Below, piece after piece: positions 53,271 to 61,933 of a DNA stretch of 64,000 nucleotides (the first letter of the stretch is position 1; the number at the start of each line of letters is the position of its first letter). The notes beneath the pieces were generated by a model. That model searched no databases, was not told where the DNA came from, and worked only from the letters and a program-made list of their open reading frames with translations. The translations under genes were made by a program, and so were the position numbers. Origin of the DNA: Amycolatopsis mediterranei (GTDB lineage Bacteria > Actinomycetota > Actinomycetes > Mycobacteriales > Pseudonocardiaceae); assembly GCF_026017845.1 (NCBI RefSeq), contig NZ_CP100416.1, positions 510,972 to 574,971 on the forward strand, in the 5' to 3' direction.

Positions 53271-53918
53271 TCAGCCCTTCAGATCGAGAGTGAGTTTCTT
53301 GACGAAAAACGCTTCGGCGTACTTCGCGGCGGCTTCGATCCCGCGGATCCTGGCCAGCCCGAGGAAGGCCTCGCGGTCGTACCAGGGCCGCTGCCGCTGC
53401 GAGGCGTAGTGCTCCTGCAGCAGCCGGACCTTCTCTTCCGCGAGCTCGTCGGACAGCGGCTGGTACACCGACGGGCTGCCGAGGTCGCCGTCCCACTTGA
53501 CGATCTCGTAGCCGAGCGCCAGGTGGTCGCGGAACGTCGTCGGCACCAGCTTCGCCAGCCCGCGGTGGTCCTGGTGCGCGTCGTCGGTGCGGGGCGCCAG
53601 GACGAGGTCCGGGTCGGTCCGCCGCCGCAGGTCCTCCAGGGCGTTCTTGGCCTCTTCCCAGTTCGCCGGGAAGCGTCCGTCCGGCAGCTTCAGCACCGTG
53701 ACGTCGACGTCCGCGCCCGGGCAGAACGCCGCCAGCGCCGCCCGCTCCTCGTCCTCGCGGGGCGTGCCGCCGCCGGAGAGGACCAGGGCGTCGACCCGCA
53801 GGCCGGGGCGCCCGGTGCAGAGGGTCAGCAGCGTGCCACCGGCGCCGATCGCGATGTCGTCGCAGTGCGCGCCGAGGGCGACGACCCGGTCGAGCCGATC
53901 CGGCCGGAGCCCGATCAC
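53271..53918 (-). CDS. PIG-L/LmbE-family zinc deacetylase
   Basis: 215 aa. The metal motif AHCDD (residues 17-21; usual form AHPDD, Pro to Cys) and HQDHRG further along are the two halves of the zinc site. Members remove acetyl groups from GlcNAc-type sugars (MshB, PIG-L). Here it may expose an amine on a sugar nucleotide. GTG 53918 overlaps the cytidylyltransferase-like stop. The Cys in place of Pro is uncommon in what I remember of the family, though it need not affect metal binding. Confidence 0.83.
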   Translation of the reverse strand: MIGLRPDRLDRVVALGAHCDDIAIGAGGTLLTLCTGRPGLRVDALVLSGGGTPREDEERAALAAFCPGADVDVTVLKLPDGRFPANWEEAKNALEDLRRRTDPDLVLAPRTDDAHQDHRGLAKLVPTTFRDHLALGYEIVKWDGDLGSPSVYQPLSDELAEEKVRLLQEHYASQRQRPWYDREAFLGLARIRGIEAAAKYAEAFFVKKLTLDLKG

Positions 53919-54706
53919 GCGATGCTCGCGGCGGCGCGCTCCCACAGCGCCCAGGGCCGGTCGCCGTGGCTGTAGGCGTAGTCCAGCGCCGCCCGTTCCT
54001 TGACCGTGTCGGTCGGCTTCCAGAACCCGCGGTAGGGGTAGGCCAGCAGGCGGCCGCGCTTGGCGAGTTCGCCGCAGCCGTCGGCGACCAGGTCGCCGTT
54101 CTCCGGGATGTGGTCGAACACTTCCGGCCGCAGCACGAAGTAGCCGCCGTTCTCCCACAGCGGCATTTCGCTCACCGCGGTGATCGAGCCGACCTTGCCG
54201 CCCTCGTCCATTTCCACGCAGTGGAACGACGACTGCGGCGGCACGACCATCATCGAGGCGCCCGAGTCGGAGTTCGAGAACCGCTCGATCATGTCGGGCA
54301 GCGGGACGTCGGACAGGACGTCGGCGTAGTTCGCGAGGAACATTTCGTCGCCGTCGAGGTACGGGCGCACCCGGCGCAGCCGCTCGCCGATCGGCGACTC
54401 GATGCCGGTCTGCACGAAGGTGATCGTCCAGTCCGCGATGTCGGTGGACAGCAGCTCCGCCTGCCCGTTGCGGAGGACGAAGTCGTTGGAAATGGTTTCC
54501 TGGTAGTTCAGGAAGAAGTTCTTGATGTGTGCCGCGCCGTAGCCGAGGCACAGGATGAATTCGGTGTGGCCGAAATGCGCGTAGTAACGCATCACGTGCC
54601 AGATGAGCGGTCTCGGACCGACCATCGCCATCGGCTTCGGGACGTCGTCGGCCGCGCCGTTGCGCATCCGCATCCCGTAACCACCGCAGAAGAGAACGAC
54701 CTTCAC
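53915..54706 (-). CDS. Sugar-1-phosphate nucleotidyltransferase, cytidylyltransferase (RfbF)-like
   Basis: 263 aa. The N-terminal signature [13 protein letters not shown] replaces the GGxGTRL of RmlA-type enzymes and, with [17 protein letters not shown], is characteristic of glucose-1-phosphate cytidylyltransferase-like proteins. It would make a CDP- or related NDP-sugar, the activation step of the minus-strand sugar module. Starts at GTG 54706, one base after the methyltransferase stop, with GAGGTG upstream. No CDP-glucose 4,6-dehydratase gene is in the window. Confidence 0.82.
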   Translation of the reverse strand: MKVVLFCGGYGMRMRNGAADDVPKPMAMVGPRPLIWHVMRYYAHFGHTEFILCLGYGAAHIKNFFLNYQETISNDFVLRNGQAELLSTDIADWTITFVQTGIESPIGERLRRVRPYLDGDEMFLANYADVLSDVPLPDMIERFSNSDSGASMMVVPPQSSFHCVEMDEGGKVGSITAVSEMPLWENGGYFVLRPEVFDHIPENGDLVADGCGELAKRGRLLAYPYRGFWKPTDTVKERAALDYAYSHGDRPWALWERAAASIA

Positions 54707-54707
54707 G

Positions 54708-56000
54708 TCACTGCACCTCGACGATTTCCAAGTGGGGAATCGGGAACACGAGCTTGCCGCCCCAGGCCCCGATGTAGGAGAGCTGTTCGGTCAGTTCCTC
54801 CCGGAGGTTCCACGGGAGGACGAGCACGTAGTCGGGCCGGTCCGCTTCGATCCGTTCCGGCGGCAGCACCGGGATGCGCGTGCCAGGGGTGAACCGGCCG
54901 TGCTTGTACGGATTGCGATCGACCGTGTACTGCAGCAGGTCCGTCCGGATGCCGCAGTGGTTCAGCAGGGTGTTGCCCTTGCCCGGGGCGCCGTAACCGA
55001 CGACGGTCTTCCCGTCGTTGCGCGCCTCGATGAGGAACTTCAGCAGGTCCAGCCGCACGCGGGTGACGCGCTCGGCGAACTCGGTGTACCCGGACAGCTC
55101 GTGCAGCCCGGCGGCCTTTTCGCGCTCCAGCACGTCGGTCATCCGCTCGCTGGGCTCGCCGGCCACTGTGACAACCGGGGCTCCGCCCCGGGCCGGGGGC
55201 TCCGCCACCCGGAACCCCCCAAAAGCCTCGGTGGGCCGCGCCCAGAGCCGGATCGACCCGCCGTGCGTCGGCAGGAGTTCGACGTCGACCACGGTCAGCC
55301 CGCCGGTCGCCAGGGCCCGGCGCGCGGATTCGACCGTGTAGTACTGGAAGTGCTCGTGGTAGATCGTGTCGTACTGGTTCTTCTCGATCAGCGTGAGCAG
55401 GTGCTGGACCTCGATGGAGACCCAGCCGTCGTCGGCGACGAGCGCCCGCAGGCCCTTGGTGAAGCCGAGGACGTCGGGGATGTGCGCGTAGACGTTGTTC
55501 GCGGCGACGAGGTCGGCCGGCCCGTGCTCTTCGCGCACCTTCAGGCCGGTTTCCTCGGAGAGGAAGGCCGTCAGGGTGGGCACGCCGGCGTCGCGCGCCG
55601 CCTGCCCGACGTTCACCGAAGGTTCCACGCCCAGACACCGGATCCCGTGCCCGACGACGTGCTTGAGCAGGTATCCGTCGTTGCTCGCCACCTCGACGAC
55701 GAACGACTTCTCGCCGAGCCCGAGCCGGTCGACGGCGCCATCGACGAACCGCTTCGCGTGCTCGACCCACGACGTCGAGAAGGACGAGAAATACGCGTAC
55801 TCGGTGAACGTGTCGTCGGGGTCGATCAGCGGCGGGATCTGGGCGAGCCAGCAGTCGGTGCAGACCTTCAGGTGGAGCGGGAAGGTGGCTTCCGGCTCGT
55901 CGAGCTGCTCCGCCGGCAAAAATCGCTCACACGGGGGAGTCGCGCCGAGGTCGACGACACTGGCCGTGTTTGTCGAACCGCAGAGTCGACATGTGGTCAT
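54708..56000 (-). CDS. Sugar C-methyltransferase (zinc-binding, class I SAM) carrying an inserted palindromic repeat
   Basis: 430 aa. N-terminal zinc ribbon (CRLCGS near residue 4 and VCTDCWL near 46), SAM-binding EVASNDGYLLKHV (residues ~98-110), and C-terminal domain YGAPGKGNTLLNHCGI. This is the three-part layout of TylC3/NovU-type enzymes that methylate C3 of 4-keto sugars. A segment coding GFRVAEPPARGGAPVVTV (nt 55164-55225) lies between HGGSIRLWARP and the helical linker and is near-identical to the wzz repeat, in frame. AAGGAG lies upstream of ATG 56000. First gene of the minus-strand operon. Confidence 0.85.
   Translation of the reverse strand: MTTCRLCGSTNTASVVDLGATPPCERFLPAEQLDEPEATFPLHLKVCTDCWLAQIPPLIDPDDTFTEYAYFSSFSTSWVEHAKRFVDGAVDRLGLGEKSFVVEVASNDGYLLKHVVGHGIRCLGVEPSVNVGQAARDAGVPTLTAFLSEETGLKVREEHGPADLVAANNVYAHIPDVLGFTKGLRALVADDGWVSIEVQHLLTLIEKNQYDTIYHEHFQYYTVESARRALATGGLTVVDVELLPTHGGSIRLWARPTEAFGGFRVAEPPARGGAPVVTVAGEPSERMTDVLEREKAAGLHELSGYTEFAERVTRVRLDLLKFLIEARNDGKTVVGYGAPGKGNTLLNHCGIRTDLLQYTVDRNPYKHGRFTPGTRIPVLPPERIEADRPDYVLVLPWNLREELTEQLSYIGAWGGKLVFPIPHLEIVEVQ
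55164..55225. repeat. Single in-frame copy of the palindromic repeat within the methyltransferase gene
   Basis: It starts CACTGTGACAACCGGGGC and continues as the 31.7-kb units do (hairpin CCGGGGC-N3-GCCCCGG, then GGGGGCTCCGCCACCCGGA), ending CCCCCCAAAAG. About 62 bases, differing from those units at only a few positions. It has the same plus-strand orientation as the 31.7-kb array, although its host gene is on the opposite strand. Confidence 0.93.
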
Positions 56001-56165
56001 CTACCAGGCTCCTTGGCTCGCGGTCGCGATGTGCACCTGACACGTCGACCGGCGCCGGGAGGTCGTTACAGCGACGCGGGAGCGGCTGGTGGACCGATTC
56101 GGAAACGCAACCTGAATGGCCCAGCTGTGGCGGGAATCACGAACGGTACCCGAGCGAACCCGTAA

Positions 56166-56180
56166 GGTCCACAGTGGACC
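56166..56180. promoter_or_regulatory. Perfect palindrome GGTCCACAGTGGACC in a divergent promoter region
   Basis: The 15-bp symmetric site lies 19 bases before the YrdB-family ATG and about 166 bases before the methyltransferase start. It is one of several GTCC-N5-GGAC sites found mostly within genes. A regulatory role is possible but unproven. Confidence 0.35.
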
Positions 56181-56198
56181 TGCTCCTAGGCTGGCCGG

Positions 56199-56567
56199 AT
56201 GACTTCCCAGCCGACTCCCCGCCTGAGCGGGTTCACGGGCGTGGTGCTGACGGTCCGCTTCCTCACCGAGCTGGCCCTCTTGGGCGGTCTGGCCCTGGCG
56301 GGCACCCGGCTCGGCGGCGGGGTGGCGCTGGCGATCGTCGACGCCGTGCTGCTGCCGGTGGCGGCGGCCGCGCTCTGGGGCCTGTTCGTCGCGCCGCGGG
56401 CGCGCCGCCGCCTCCCGGAACCGGCCCGCTTCCTGCTGGAATTCGCCCTCTTCGCGGTCACCGGCGTGGTGCTCGCGCTGGTGGGCTGGCTGGTCGTGGG
56501 CATTGTGCTGGCGGTGGCCGGGATCGGCGTCGCGACCCTCACCCGGGTGGCCGCCAAAGACGGCTGA
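56199..56567 (+). CDS. YrdB/DUF2568-family small membrane protein
   Basis: 122 aa with four hydrophobic segments separated by the conserved linker PRARRRLPEPARFLLEFALF. The family occurs widely in bacteria without a known function. ATG 56199 starts the conserved TGVVLTVRFLTELALLGG helix. Single gene, followed by a bidirectional hairpin. Confidence 0.75.
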   Translation: MTSQPTPRLSGFTGVVLTVRFLTELALLGGLALAGTRLGGGVALAIVDAVLLPVAAAALWGLFVAPRARRRLPEPARFLLEFALFAVTGVVLALVGWLVVGIVLAVAGIGVATLTRVAAKDG

Positions 56568-56597
56568 GCCCTCCCCGCCGTCCGGCAGAGAGGGCTC
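56566..56597. terminator. Bidirectional hairpin between the YrdB-family gene and the F420-type oxidoreductase
   Basis: GAGCCCTC (overlapping the stop codon) and GAGGGCTC form a perfect 8-bp stem with a 16-base loop that can itself pair (CCG/CGG). It lies between two convergent genes. Confidence 0.6.
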
Positions 56598-56612
56598 GTG
56601 GGCAGGGGCGGG

Positions 56613-57488
56613 TCAGCCGATCTTGCTCGCCGCCGGGATGACGTCGGTGGCGAACTTCTCCAGCACCGCCGGCTTGTGGACGTGCGGCACCACCCCGAGC
56701 GCGACCTGGATGCCGAGCCCGTTCAGCCGCTCCAGCTCGGCCAGCAGCTCGCCGGACTTTTCACCGTTCTCGCCGACGTCGAGGATGTGGTAGACGGTCT
56801 TGGTGATCGAGTCGTAGTCGCGGCCCTCGGTCTCGCAGTGCCGCTTGAGGACGTCGAGCTTGCGCTCCAGGTCCGGTCCGTTGAAGAGGTTGCACAGGTC
56901 GGCGTACTTCGCGACCAGCCGCAGGGTCTTCTTCTCGCCGCCGCCGCCGATCATGATCGGCGGCCGCGGCTCCGACAGCGCCTGCGGCACGTTGAGCAAC
57001 CGCGTGGCGTCGAAGTGCTTGCTCTTGAACGGCGCGTCGCCATCGGCCCACATCTGCAGCACGTACTGGAGGTTCTCCTCCAGCAGCTCGAAGCGCTCGG
57101 CCACGGACGGGAACGGGAAGCCGAGCCCGCGGGACTCCTCCTCGTTCCAGCCCGCGCCGATGCCGAGGATCGCGCGGCCGCCGGAGAGCACGTCCAGCGT
57201 CGTGATGGCCTTGGCCAGCAGTCCGGGGTGGCGGTAGAGGACGCCGGTGACCACGGTGAGCAGCTTGGCGCGCTCGGTGTGCGCGGCGATGAAGCCGAGG
57301 GTCGTGTACGCCTCGAGCATGTCGTTTTCGGTCGGGCCGACGGCGCCGATCTGGAAGAAGTGGTCCATCACGGCAATGGAGTCGAAGCCCGCCTGGTCGC
57401 CCGCACGGACGACGGCGGCCAGGTCGGCGCCCAGCGCGGACGCCCCGTTCGGCCAGGTGAAGTCGGGGATCTGCAGTCCGAGTTTCAT
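56613..57488 (-). CDS. LLM-class F420-dependent oxidoreductase
   Basis: 291 aa luciferase-like (beta/alpha)8 barrel. MKLGLQIPDF start, FDSIAVMDHFFQ near 37-48, and TLDVLSGGRAILGIGAGWNEEE (conserved in F420-dependent LLM members, read in two parts) are present. Such enzymes reduce or oxidise substrates with deazaflavin F420, common in actinomycetes. Substrate not predictable. ATG 57488 is the family start. Confidence 0.83.
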   Translation of the reverse strand: MKLGLQIPDFTWPNGASALGADLAAVVRAGDQAGFDSIAVMDHFFQIGAVGPTENDMLEAYTTLGFIAAHTERAKLLTVVTGVLYRHPGLLAKAITTLDVLSGGRAILGIGAGWNEEESRGLGFPFPSVAERFELLEENLQYVLQMWADGDAPFKSKHFDATRLLNVPQALSEPRPPIMIGGGGEKKTLRLVAKYADLCNLFNGPDLERKLDVLKRHCETEGRDYDSITKTVYHILDVGENGEKSGELLAELERLNGLGIQVALGVVPHVHKPAVLEKFATDVIPAASKIG

Positions 57489-57528
57489 GCTTTCCGACGG
57501 TATACCTGGAGTGGCCCCAGCTGCCCGG

Positions 57529-58497
57529 TCAGAAATCGCGGACCAGGAAGACCCGGCCGTGCAGGGGGTCGGTGACCCACACCGTGCGCGTCCGCTGGTC
57601 GACGGCGACGGCACCGGGGTTGACGCCCAGCGACAGCTCGCCGCTCAGCGTGCCCGCCGTGCCGTCGACGCGGGTGAGGCCGTTCTGGCCGCCGTTGGTG
57701 TACACCGTGTTCGTGCCCTGGTGCACGGTCAGCGCCGAGGATTCGCTGCGCAGCAAGACGGTCTTGCGCTCGGTGCGGGTGGCCGCGTCCACAATGGACA
57801 TGTGGTGGATGCCGGAGTTCGCGACGTAGACCGTGCCGCTCGCGTGGTGCACCGCGACGCCGGTCGGGTCGCGCCCGACCTTCACCGAAGCGACGAACTT
57901 CCCGCTGTCGATCGAGAACACCTCGACCGAATCGGTGGCCGTGCTCGCGCAGTAGACCAGCTTGCGGCCGGGGTCGACGCCGATGCCGGCGAACCCCTGC
58001 TTCGGGCCCGGCACGAGCGCGGCCAGCGTGCAGCTGACGCCGTCGAGCACGGCGAGGGTCCCGGTGGTGCCGCTGGCCGCGTAGACGCGGTTGGCCTCCT
58101 CGTCGACCGCCAGCGCCGAGGCGCCGGCTCCCGCGCCGATCACGCTCACCAGGTCGTGGGTCCGGCTGTCCAGCACCACCACGGTGCCCGCCGGGGGGTT
58201 AGCGACGTAGATCCGGCCGGCCTTCGGGTCGGCCGCGACGTCGCCGGGCGCGCCGCCGACCTGGATCACGTCGACGACCGACGCGCTGCGCGGATCCACC
58301 ACGGAGACCGTCCCGGCCTGGGCATCGATGACGTACCCGAGGCCGGTGACCGGGTTCACCGCGACCCCGCCCGGCGCGCCGCCGAGGTCGAGGGACCGGA
58401 CGTCCTCCGCGCGTGCGGTCCCGGGCAGGACCAGAGCCCCGGCACCCGCGGTGACCAGGGCGAACAGGGTCCGCCGGGGTAGCCGCCCACCGCGCAT
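57529..58497 (-). CDS. Exported YVTN/YncE-type beta-propeller protein
   Basis: 322 aa. The N-terminus [19 protein letters not shown] with twin Arg, ending TARA, suggests a Tat signal (residues 1-30). The rest is about seven repeats of the YVTN type ([46 protein letters not shown]). No catalytic motif is visible; YVTN propellers usually bind or scaffold. It is divergent from the HtpX-type protease gene across 134 bases. Confidence 0.8.
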   Translation of the reverse strand: MRGGRLPRRTLFALVTAGAGALVLPGTARAEDVRSLDLGGAPGGVAVNPVTGLGYVIDAQAGTVSVVDPRSASVVDVIQVGGAPGDVAADPKAGRIYVANPPAGTVVVLDSRTHDLVSVIGAGAGASALAVDEEANRVYAASGTTGTLAVLDGVSCTLAALVPGPKQGFAGIGVDPGRKLVYCASTATDSVEVFSIDSGKFVASVKVGRDPTGVAVHHASGTVYVANSGIHHMSIVDAATRTERKTVLLRSESSALTVHQGTNTVYTNGGQNGLTRVDGTAGTLSGELSLGVNPGAVAVDQRTRTVWVTDPLHGRVFLVRDF

Positions 58498-58631
58498 CGG
58501 CGCCTCCGCTCCTGATCATCCCGCCGCCCGAGCGTAACCCGCGCCATCCCCACCTGAAGGAACTTCGCGTCCCCCGATCGCGTTGTTTCCACTGGGTAAC
58601 CGACTTCCAGAGCGGACGGAGGCGAGCGCGC

Positions 58632-59483
58632 GTGCACGGGCACCAGAACGGACTCAAGACGGCATTGCTGCTCGGCCTGCTGTCGGCGATCATCGTCGCG
58701 ATCAGCGGGCTCTTCGGCCGGGGCGCGCTGCTCATCGGGCTGGTCGTCGCCCTCGGGATGAACGCGTTCGCCTACTTCAGCTCCGACAAGCTGGCGTTGC
58801 GGGCGATGCGGGCGCGGCCGGTGTCGGAGGTCGAGCAGCCCGCGATGTACCGGATCGTGCGCGAGCTCGCGCAGGTCGCCCGGCAGCCGATGCCGCAGCT
58901 GTACCTGAGCCCGACGGTCGCGCCCAACGCGTTCGCGACCGGCCGCAGCCCGCGGCACGCGGCGGTGTGCTGCACGACCGGCATCCTCGAGCTGCTCGAC
59001 GAACGCGAGCTGCGGGCCGTGCTCGGCCACGAGCTTTCGCACGTCTACAACCGCGACATCCTGATCTCGTGCGTGGCCGGCGCGCTGGCCAGCGTGATCA
59101 GCGTGCTCGCGAACATCGCGCTGTTCTTCGGCGGCAACAACCGCGACGGCAATCCGCTGCTCAGCCTGCTGCTGATCTTCGTCGGGCCGATCGCCGCGGC
59201 CATCATCCGGATGGGTGTCAGCCGGTCGCGGGAGTTCCAGGCCGACGCGTCCGGGGCCGAGCTGACCGGTGACCCGCTGGGCCTGGCCTCGGCGCTGCGG
59301 AAGCTGGACGCCGGCACGCGGGCGCGGCCGCTGGTCGCCGAGCCGCAGCTGGTGTCGCAGTCGCACCTGATGATCGCGAACCCGTTCCGCCCGGGTGAGG
59401 GCCTGAGCAAGCTGTTCTCGACCCACCCGCCGATCTCCGACCGCATCGCCCGGCTCGAAGAGATGGCCCGCCGCCCGTTCTGA
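58632..59483 (+). CDS. htpX: Zinc metalloprotease HtpX (M48)
   Basis: 283 aa. Two N-terminal membrane helices (residues ~9-45), [13 protein letters not shown] with zinc ligands His133 and His137 and catalytic Glu134, and the third ligand Glu in [11 protein letters not shown]. Two further hydrophobic segments flank the motif. It degrades damaged membrane proteins. GTG 58632 follows GGAGG. Length is typical of actinobacterial HtpX. Confidence 0.92.
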   Translation: MHGHQNGLKTALLLGLLSAIIVAISGLFGRGALLIGLVVALGMNAFAYFSSDKLALRAMRARPVSEVEQPAMYRIVRELAQVARQPMPQLYLSPTVAPNAFATGRSPRHAAVCCTTGILELLDERELRAVLGHELSHVYNRDILISCVAGALASVISVLANIALFFGGNNRDGNPLLSLLLIFVGPIAAAIIRMGVSRSREFQADASGAELTGDPLGLASALRKLDAGTRARPLVAEPQLVSQSHLMIANPFRPGEGLSKLFSTHPPISDRIARLEEMARRPF

Positions 59484-59535
59484 TCCCAGCTGGTGGGAGC
59501 GGGAATCCCGGGCCCGCGGCCGGAGTTGCGCCAGC

Positions 59536-60621
59536 ATGGTCTCCGCACAGCTGCACCTGGGCGTCGCCATCGACGGGGCCGGGTACCACCCGGCCGCGTG
59601 GCGGATTTCCGCGGTCGAGCCCGCCGCCCTGTTCACCGCCGGCCACTACCTGAGGTACGCGAAGCTCGCCGAAGCCGCTTCGCTCGACTTCGTCACCCTC
59701 GACGACTCGCTCGCGCTGCAGCCCGGTGGTGAGGGGGTCGTTCGCGGACGGCTCGACGCGCTGCTCACGCTGTCCGCGATCGCGCCGGTGACCAGCCGGA
59801 TCGGCCTGGTCCCGACCGTCACCACCACGCACACCGAGCCGTTCCACGTCTCGACGTCGGTCGCGACGCTGGACTACGCGAGCCGCGGCCGCGCGGGCGT
59901 CCTCGCGGTGCCGTCGCTCACGGCCGCCGAGGCCGCGCACTTCGCCCGCCGCCCGGCTCCTTCGCCGGAGGACGGCGACGCCGAGACGGCCGAGGTCCTC
60001 GAGGTCAGCACCCGGCTGTGGGACAGCTGGGAGGACGACGCGATCGTCCGCGACGCGGCGACCGGCCGGTTCATCGACCGCGACAAGCTGCACTACGTCG
60101 ACTTCGAGGGCCGGTTCTTCAGCGTGAAGGGACCATCGATCACGCCGCGCCCGCCCCAGGGCCACCCGGTGACCGCGGTCTACGGCGACTCGCCGCACGC
60201 GCGCGCCGCCGACGTGGTCGTGACCAGGGCGGACCACCTCGACGCGGTCCGCGCCACGGCCGCCCGCCACCCGGGTGCGAAGGTCCTCGCGACGGTGTCG
60301 ATCGTGCTGGCCGAGACCGAGCAGGGCGCCCGCGACCGGCAGCGCGAGCTCGATGCCCTGATGCCGTTCGAACCCGCGGGCCTGTCGTTCACCGGCACGC
60401 CCGCGCAGCTGGCCGCCGAACTGCCGCGCTGGGCGGCCGAGACCGGTGTCGCCGGGTTCCACCTGCGGCCCGCCGTCCTGCCCGACGACCTCGACCTGCT
60501 CGCCGGCGAGGTCGTGCCCGCCCTGCGGGCCGCGGGCGCGTTCCGGAGCGGGTACGCGGGGACCACCCTGCGCGAGCACCTCGGCCTCGGCGTCGCCGTC
60601 AACCAATACCAGGGGGCGTGA
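59536..60621 (+). CDS. Luciferase-like flavin-dependent monooxygenase
   Basis: 361 aa LLM barrel. AKLAEAASLDFVTLDDSLAL, RIGLVPTVTTTHTEPFHVST and LDYASRGRAGV are family patterns seen in FMN-dependent sulfur- or xenobiotic-oxidising enzymes. It lies one base ahead of a second LLM gene and is almost certainly co-transcribed with it. The ATG 59536 reading begins the conserved LHLGVAID strand. No flavin reductase gene is visible beside the pair. Confidence 0.8.
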   Translation: MVSAQLHLGVAIDGAGYHPAAWRISAVEPAALFTAGHYLRYAKLAEAASLDFVTLDDSLALQPGGEGVVRGRLDALLTLSAIAPVTSRIGLVPTVTTTHTEPFHVSTSVATLDYASRGRAGVLAVPSLTAAEAAHFARRPAPSPEDGDAETAEVLEVSTRLWDSWEDDAIVRDAATGRFIDRDKLHYVDFEGRFFSVKGPSITPRPPQGHPVTAVYGDSPHARAADVVVTRADHLDAVRATAARHPGAKVLATVSIVLAETEQGARDRQRELDALMPFEPAGLSFTGTPAQLAAELPRWAAETGVAGFHLRPAVLPDDLDLLAGEVVPALRAAGAFRSGYAGTTLREHLGLGVAVNQYQGA

Positions 60622-60622
60622 G

Positions 60623-61933
60623 ATGACCAAGCAGATCAAGCTCGCCGCCCACTTCCCCGGCGTCAACAACACGACGGTGTGGAGTGACCCGGCTTCGGGC
60701 AGCCAGATCGACTTCGCGTCGTTCGAGCACCTGGCCCGCACGGCCGAGCGCGGCAAGTTCGACTTCCTCTTCCTCGCCGAGGGGCTGCGGCTGCGCGAGC
60801 ACGCGGGCAAGATCCTCGACTCGGACGTCGTCGGACGGCCCAACACGACCACCGTGCTGGCCGCGCTGTCCGCCGTCACGACGCACCTCGGCCTGGCCGG
60901 GACGCTGTCGTCGACGTTCAACGAGCCCTACGAGGTGGCCCGCCAGGTCGCGAGCATCGACCACCTCTCCGGCGGGCGCGCGGCGTGGAACGTCGTGACG
61001 TCGCCGGACGCCTTCACCGGGCAGAACTTCCGCCGCGGCGGCTTCCTCAAACGGGAGGACCGGTACGCGCGCGCCGAGGAGTTCCTGGCCACCGTGCGCG
61101 AGCTGTGGGACAGCTGGGCGCCCGGGACCCTGGTGGGGGACAAGGAGAACGGCGTCTTCGCGCGTGATCCGGGCCGGTTCGTCCACAGTGGACCTCAGTT
61201 CGACATCGCTGGCGAGTTCACCTTGCCGCGGACGCCGCAGGGACAGCCGATCGTCATCCAGGCCGGCGACTCCGACGAAGGCCGGGAGTTCGCCGCGAAG
61301 ACCGCGGACGTCATCTTCAGCAGGCACGGCACCCTCGAAGACGGCCAGGCGTTCTACCACGACGTCAAGCGCCGCTTGGCCGCGTACGGCCGCGACCACG
61401 GCGAGCTGCTGATCATGCCGGCCGCGACGTTCGTCCTCGGCGACACCGACGCCGAAGCCGAGGAGAACGCCCGCGAGATCCGGCTCCAGCAGGTCCGCCC
61501 GGCCACCGCGATCCAGTTCCTCGAGCAGGTGTGGAGCCGCGACCTGTCGGACTACGACGTCGACGGGCCGCTGCCCGAGGTCGACCCCGACCCGGACGCC
61601 GAGCCGCTGACCTGGGGCCGCGTCCGCCACGAGAAGGACCCGCTGGAAACGGCGCGCCGGTGGCGGGCCGTAGCGGAGGAGAAGAAGCTCTCGATCCGCG
61701 AGCTGGTGATCGAGGCCACTGCGCGCCAGCAGTTCGTCGGCACGCCGTCGACGGTGGCGGCGACGATCGACGAGTACGTCCAATCGGACGCGGCCGACGG
61801 GTTCGTGCTCGTGCCGCACCTGACCCCGGGCGGGCTCGACGAGTTCGTCGAAAAAGTCGTCCCCCACCTGCAGGAACGTGGGGTGTTCCGCACCGAGTAC
61901 GCCGGGCCGACGCTGCGCGAGCAGCTCTTCTAG
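60623..61933 (+). CDS. NtaA/DmoA-family FMN-dependent monooxygenase
   Basis: 436 aa. IKLAAHFPGVNNTTVWSDP, FDFLFLAEGLRLREHAGK, SSTFNEPYEVARQVASIDHL, SGGRAAWNVVTSP and PVVIQAG-type GQPIVIQAGDSDEG are hallmarks of the NtaA/SnaA/DmoA group, which oxidise nitrilotriacetate, dimethyl sulfide and related compounds with FMNH2 from a reductase. Substrate here unknown. Contains the 13-bp palindrome GTCCACAGTGGAC at 61181. It ends four bases into the convergent RmlA-type gene. Confidence 0.88.
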   Translation: MTKQIKLAAHFPGVNNTTVWSDPASGSQIDFASFEHLARTAERGKFDFLFLAEGLRLREHAGKILDSDVVGRPNTTTVLAALSAVTTHLGLAGTLSSTFNEPYEVARQVASIDHLSGGRAAWNVVTSPDAFTGQNFRRGGFLKREDRYARAEEFLATVRELWDSWAPGTLVGDKENGVFARDPGRFVHSGPQFDIAGEFTLPRTPQGQPIVIQAGDSDEGREFAAKTADVIFSRHGTLEDGQAFYHDVKRRLAAYGRDHGELLIMPAATFVLGDTDAEAEENAREIRLQQVRPATAIQFLEQVWSRDLSDYDVDGPLPEVDPDPDAEPLTWGRVRHEKDPLETARRWRAVAEEKKLSIRELVIEATARQQFVGTPSTVAATIDEYVQSDAADGFVLVPHLTPGGLDEFVEKVVPHLQERGVFRTEYAGPTLREQLF

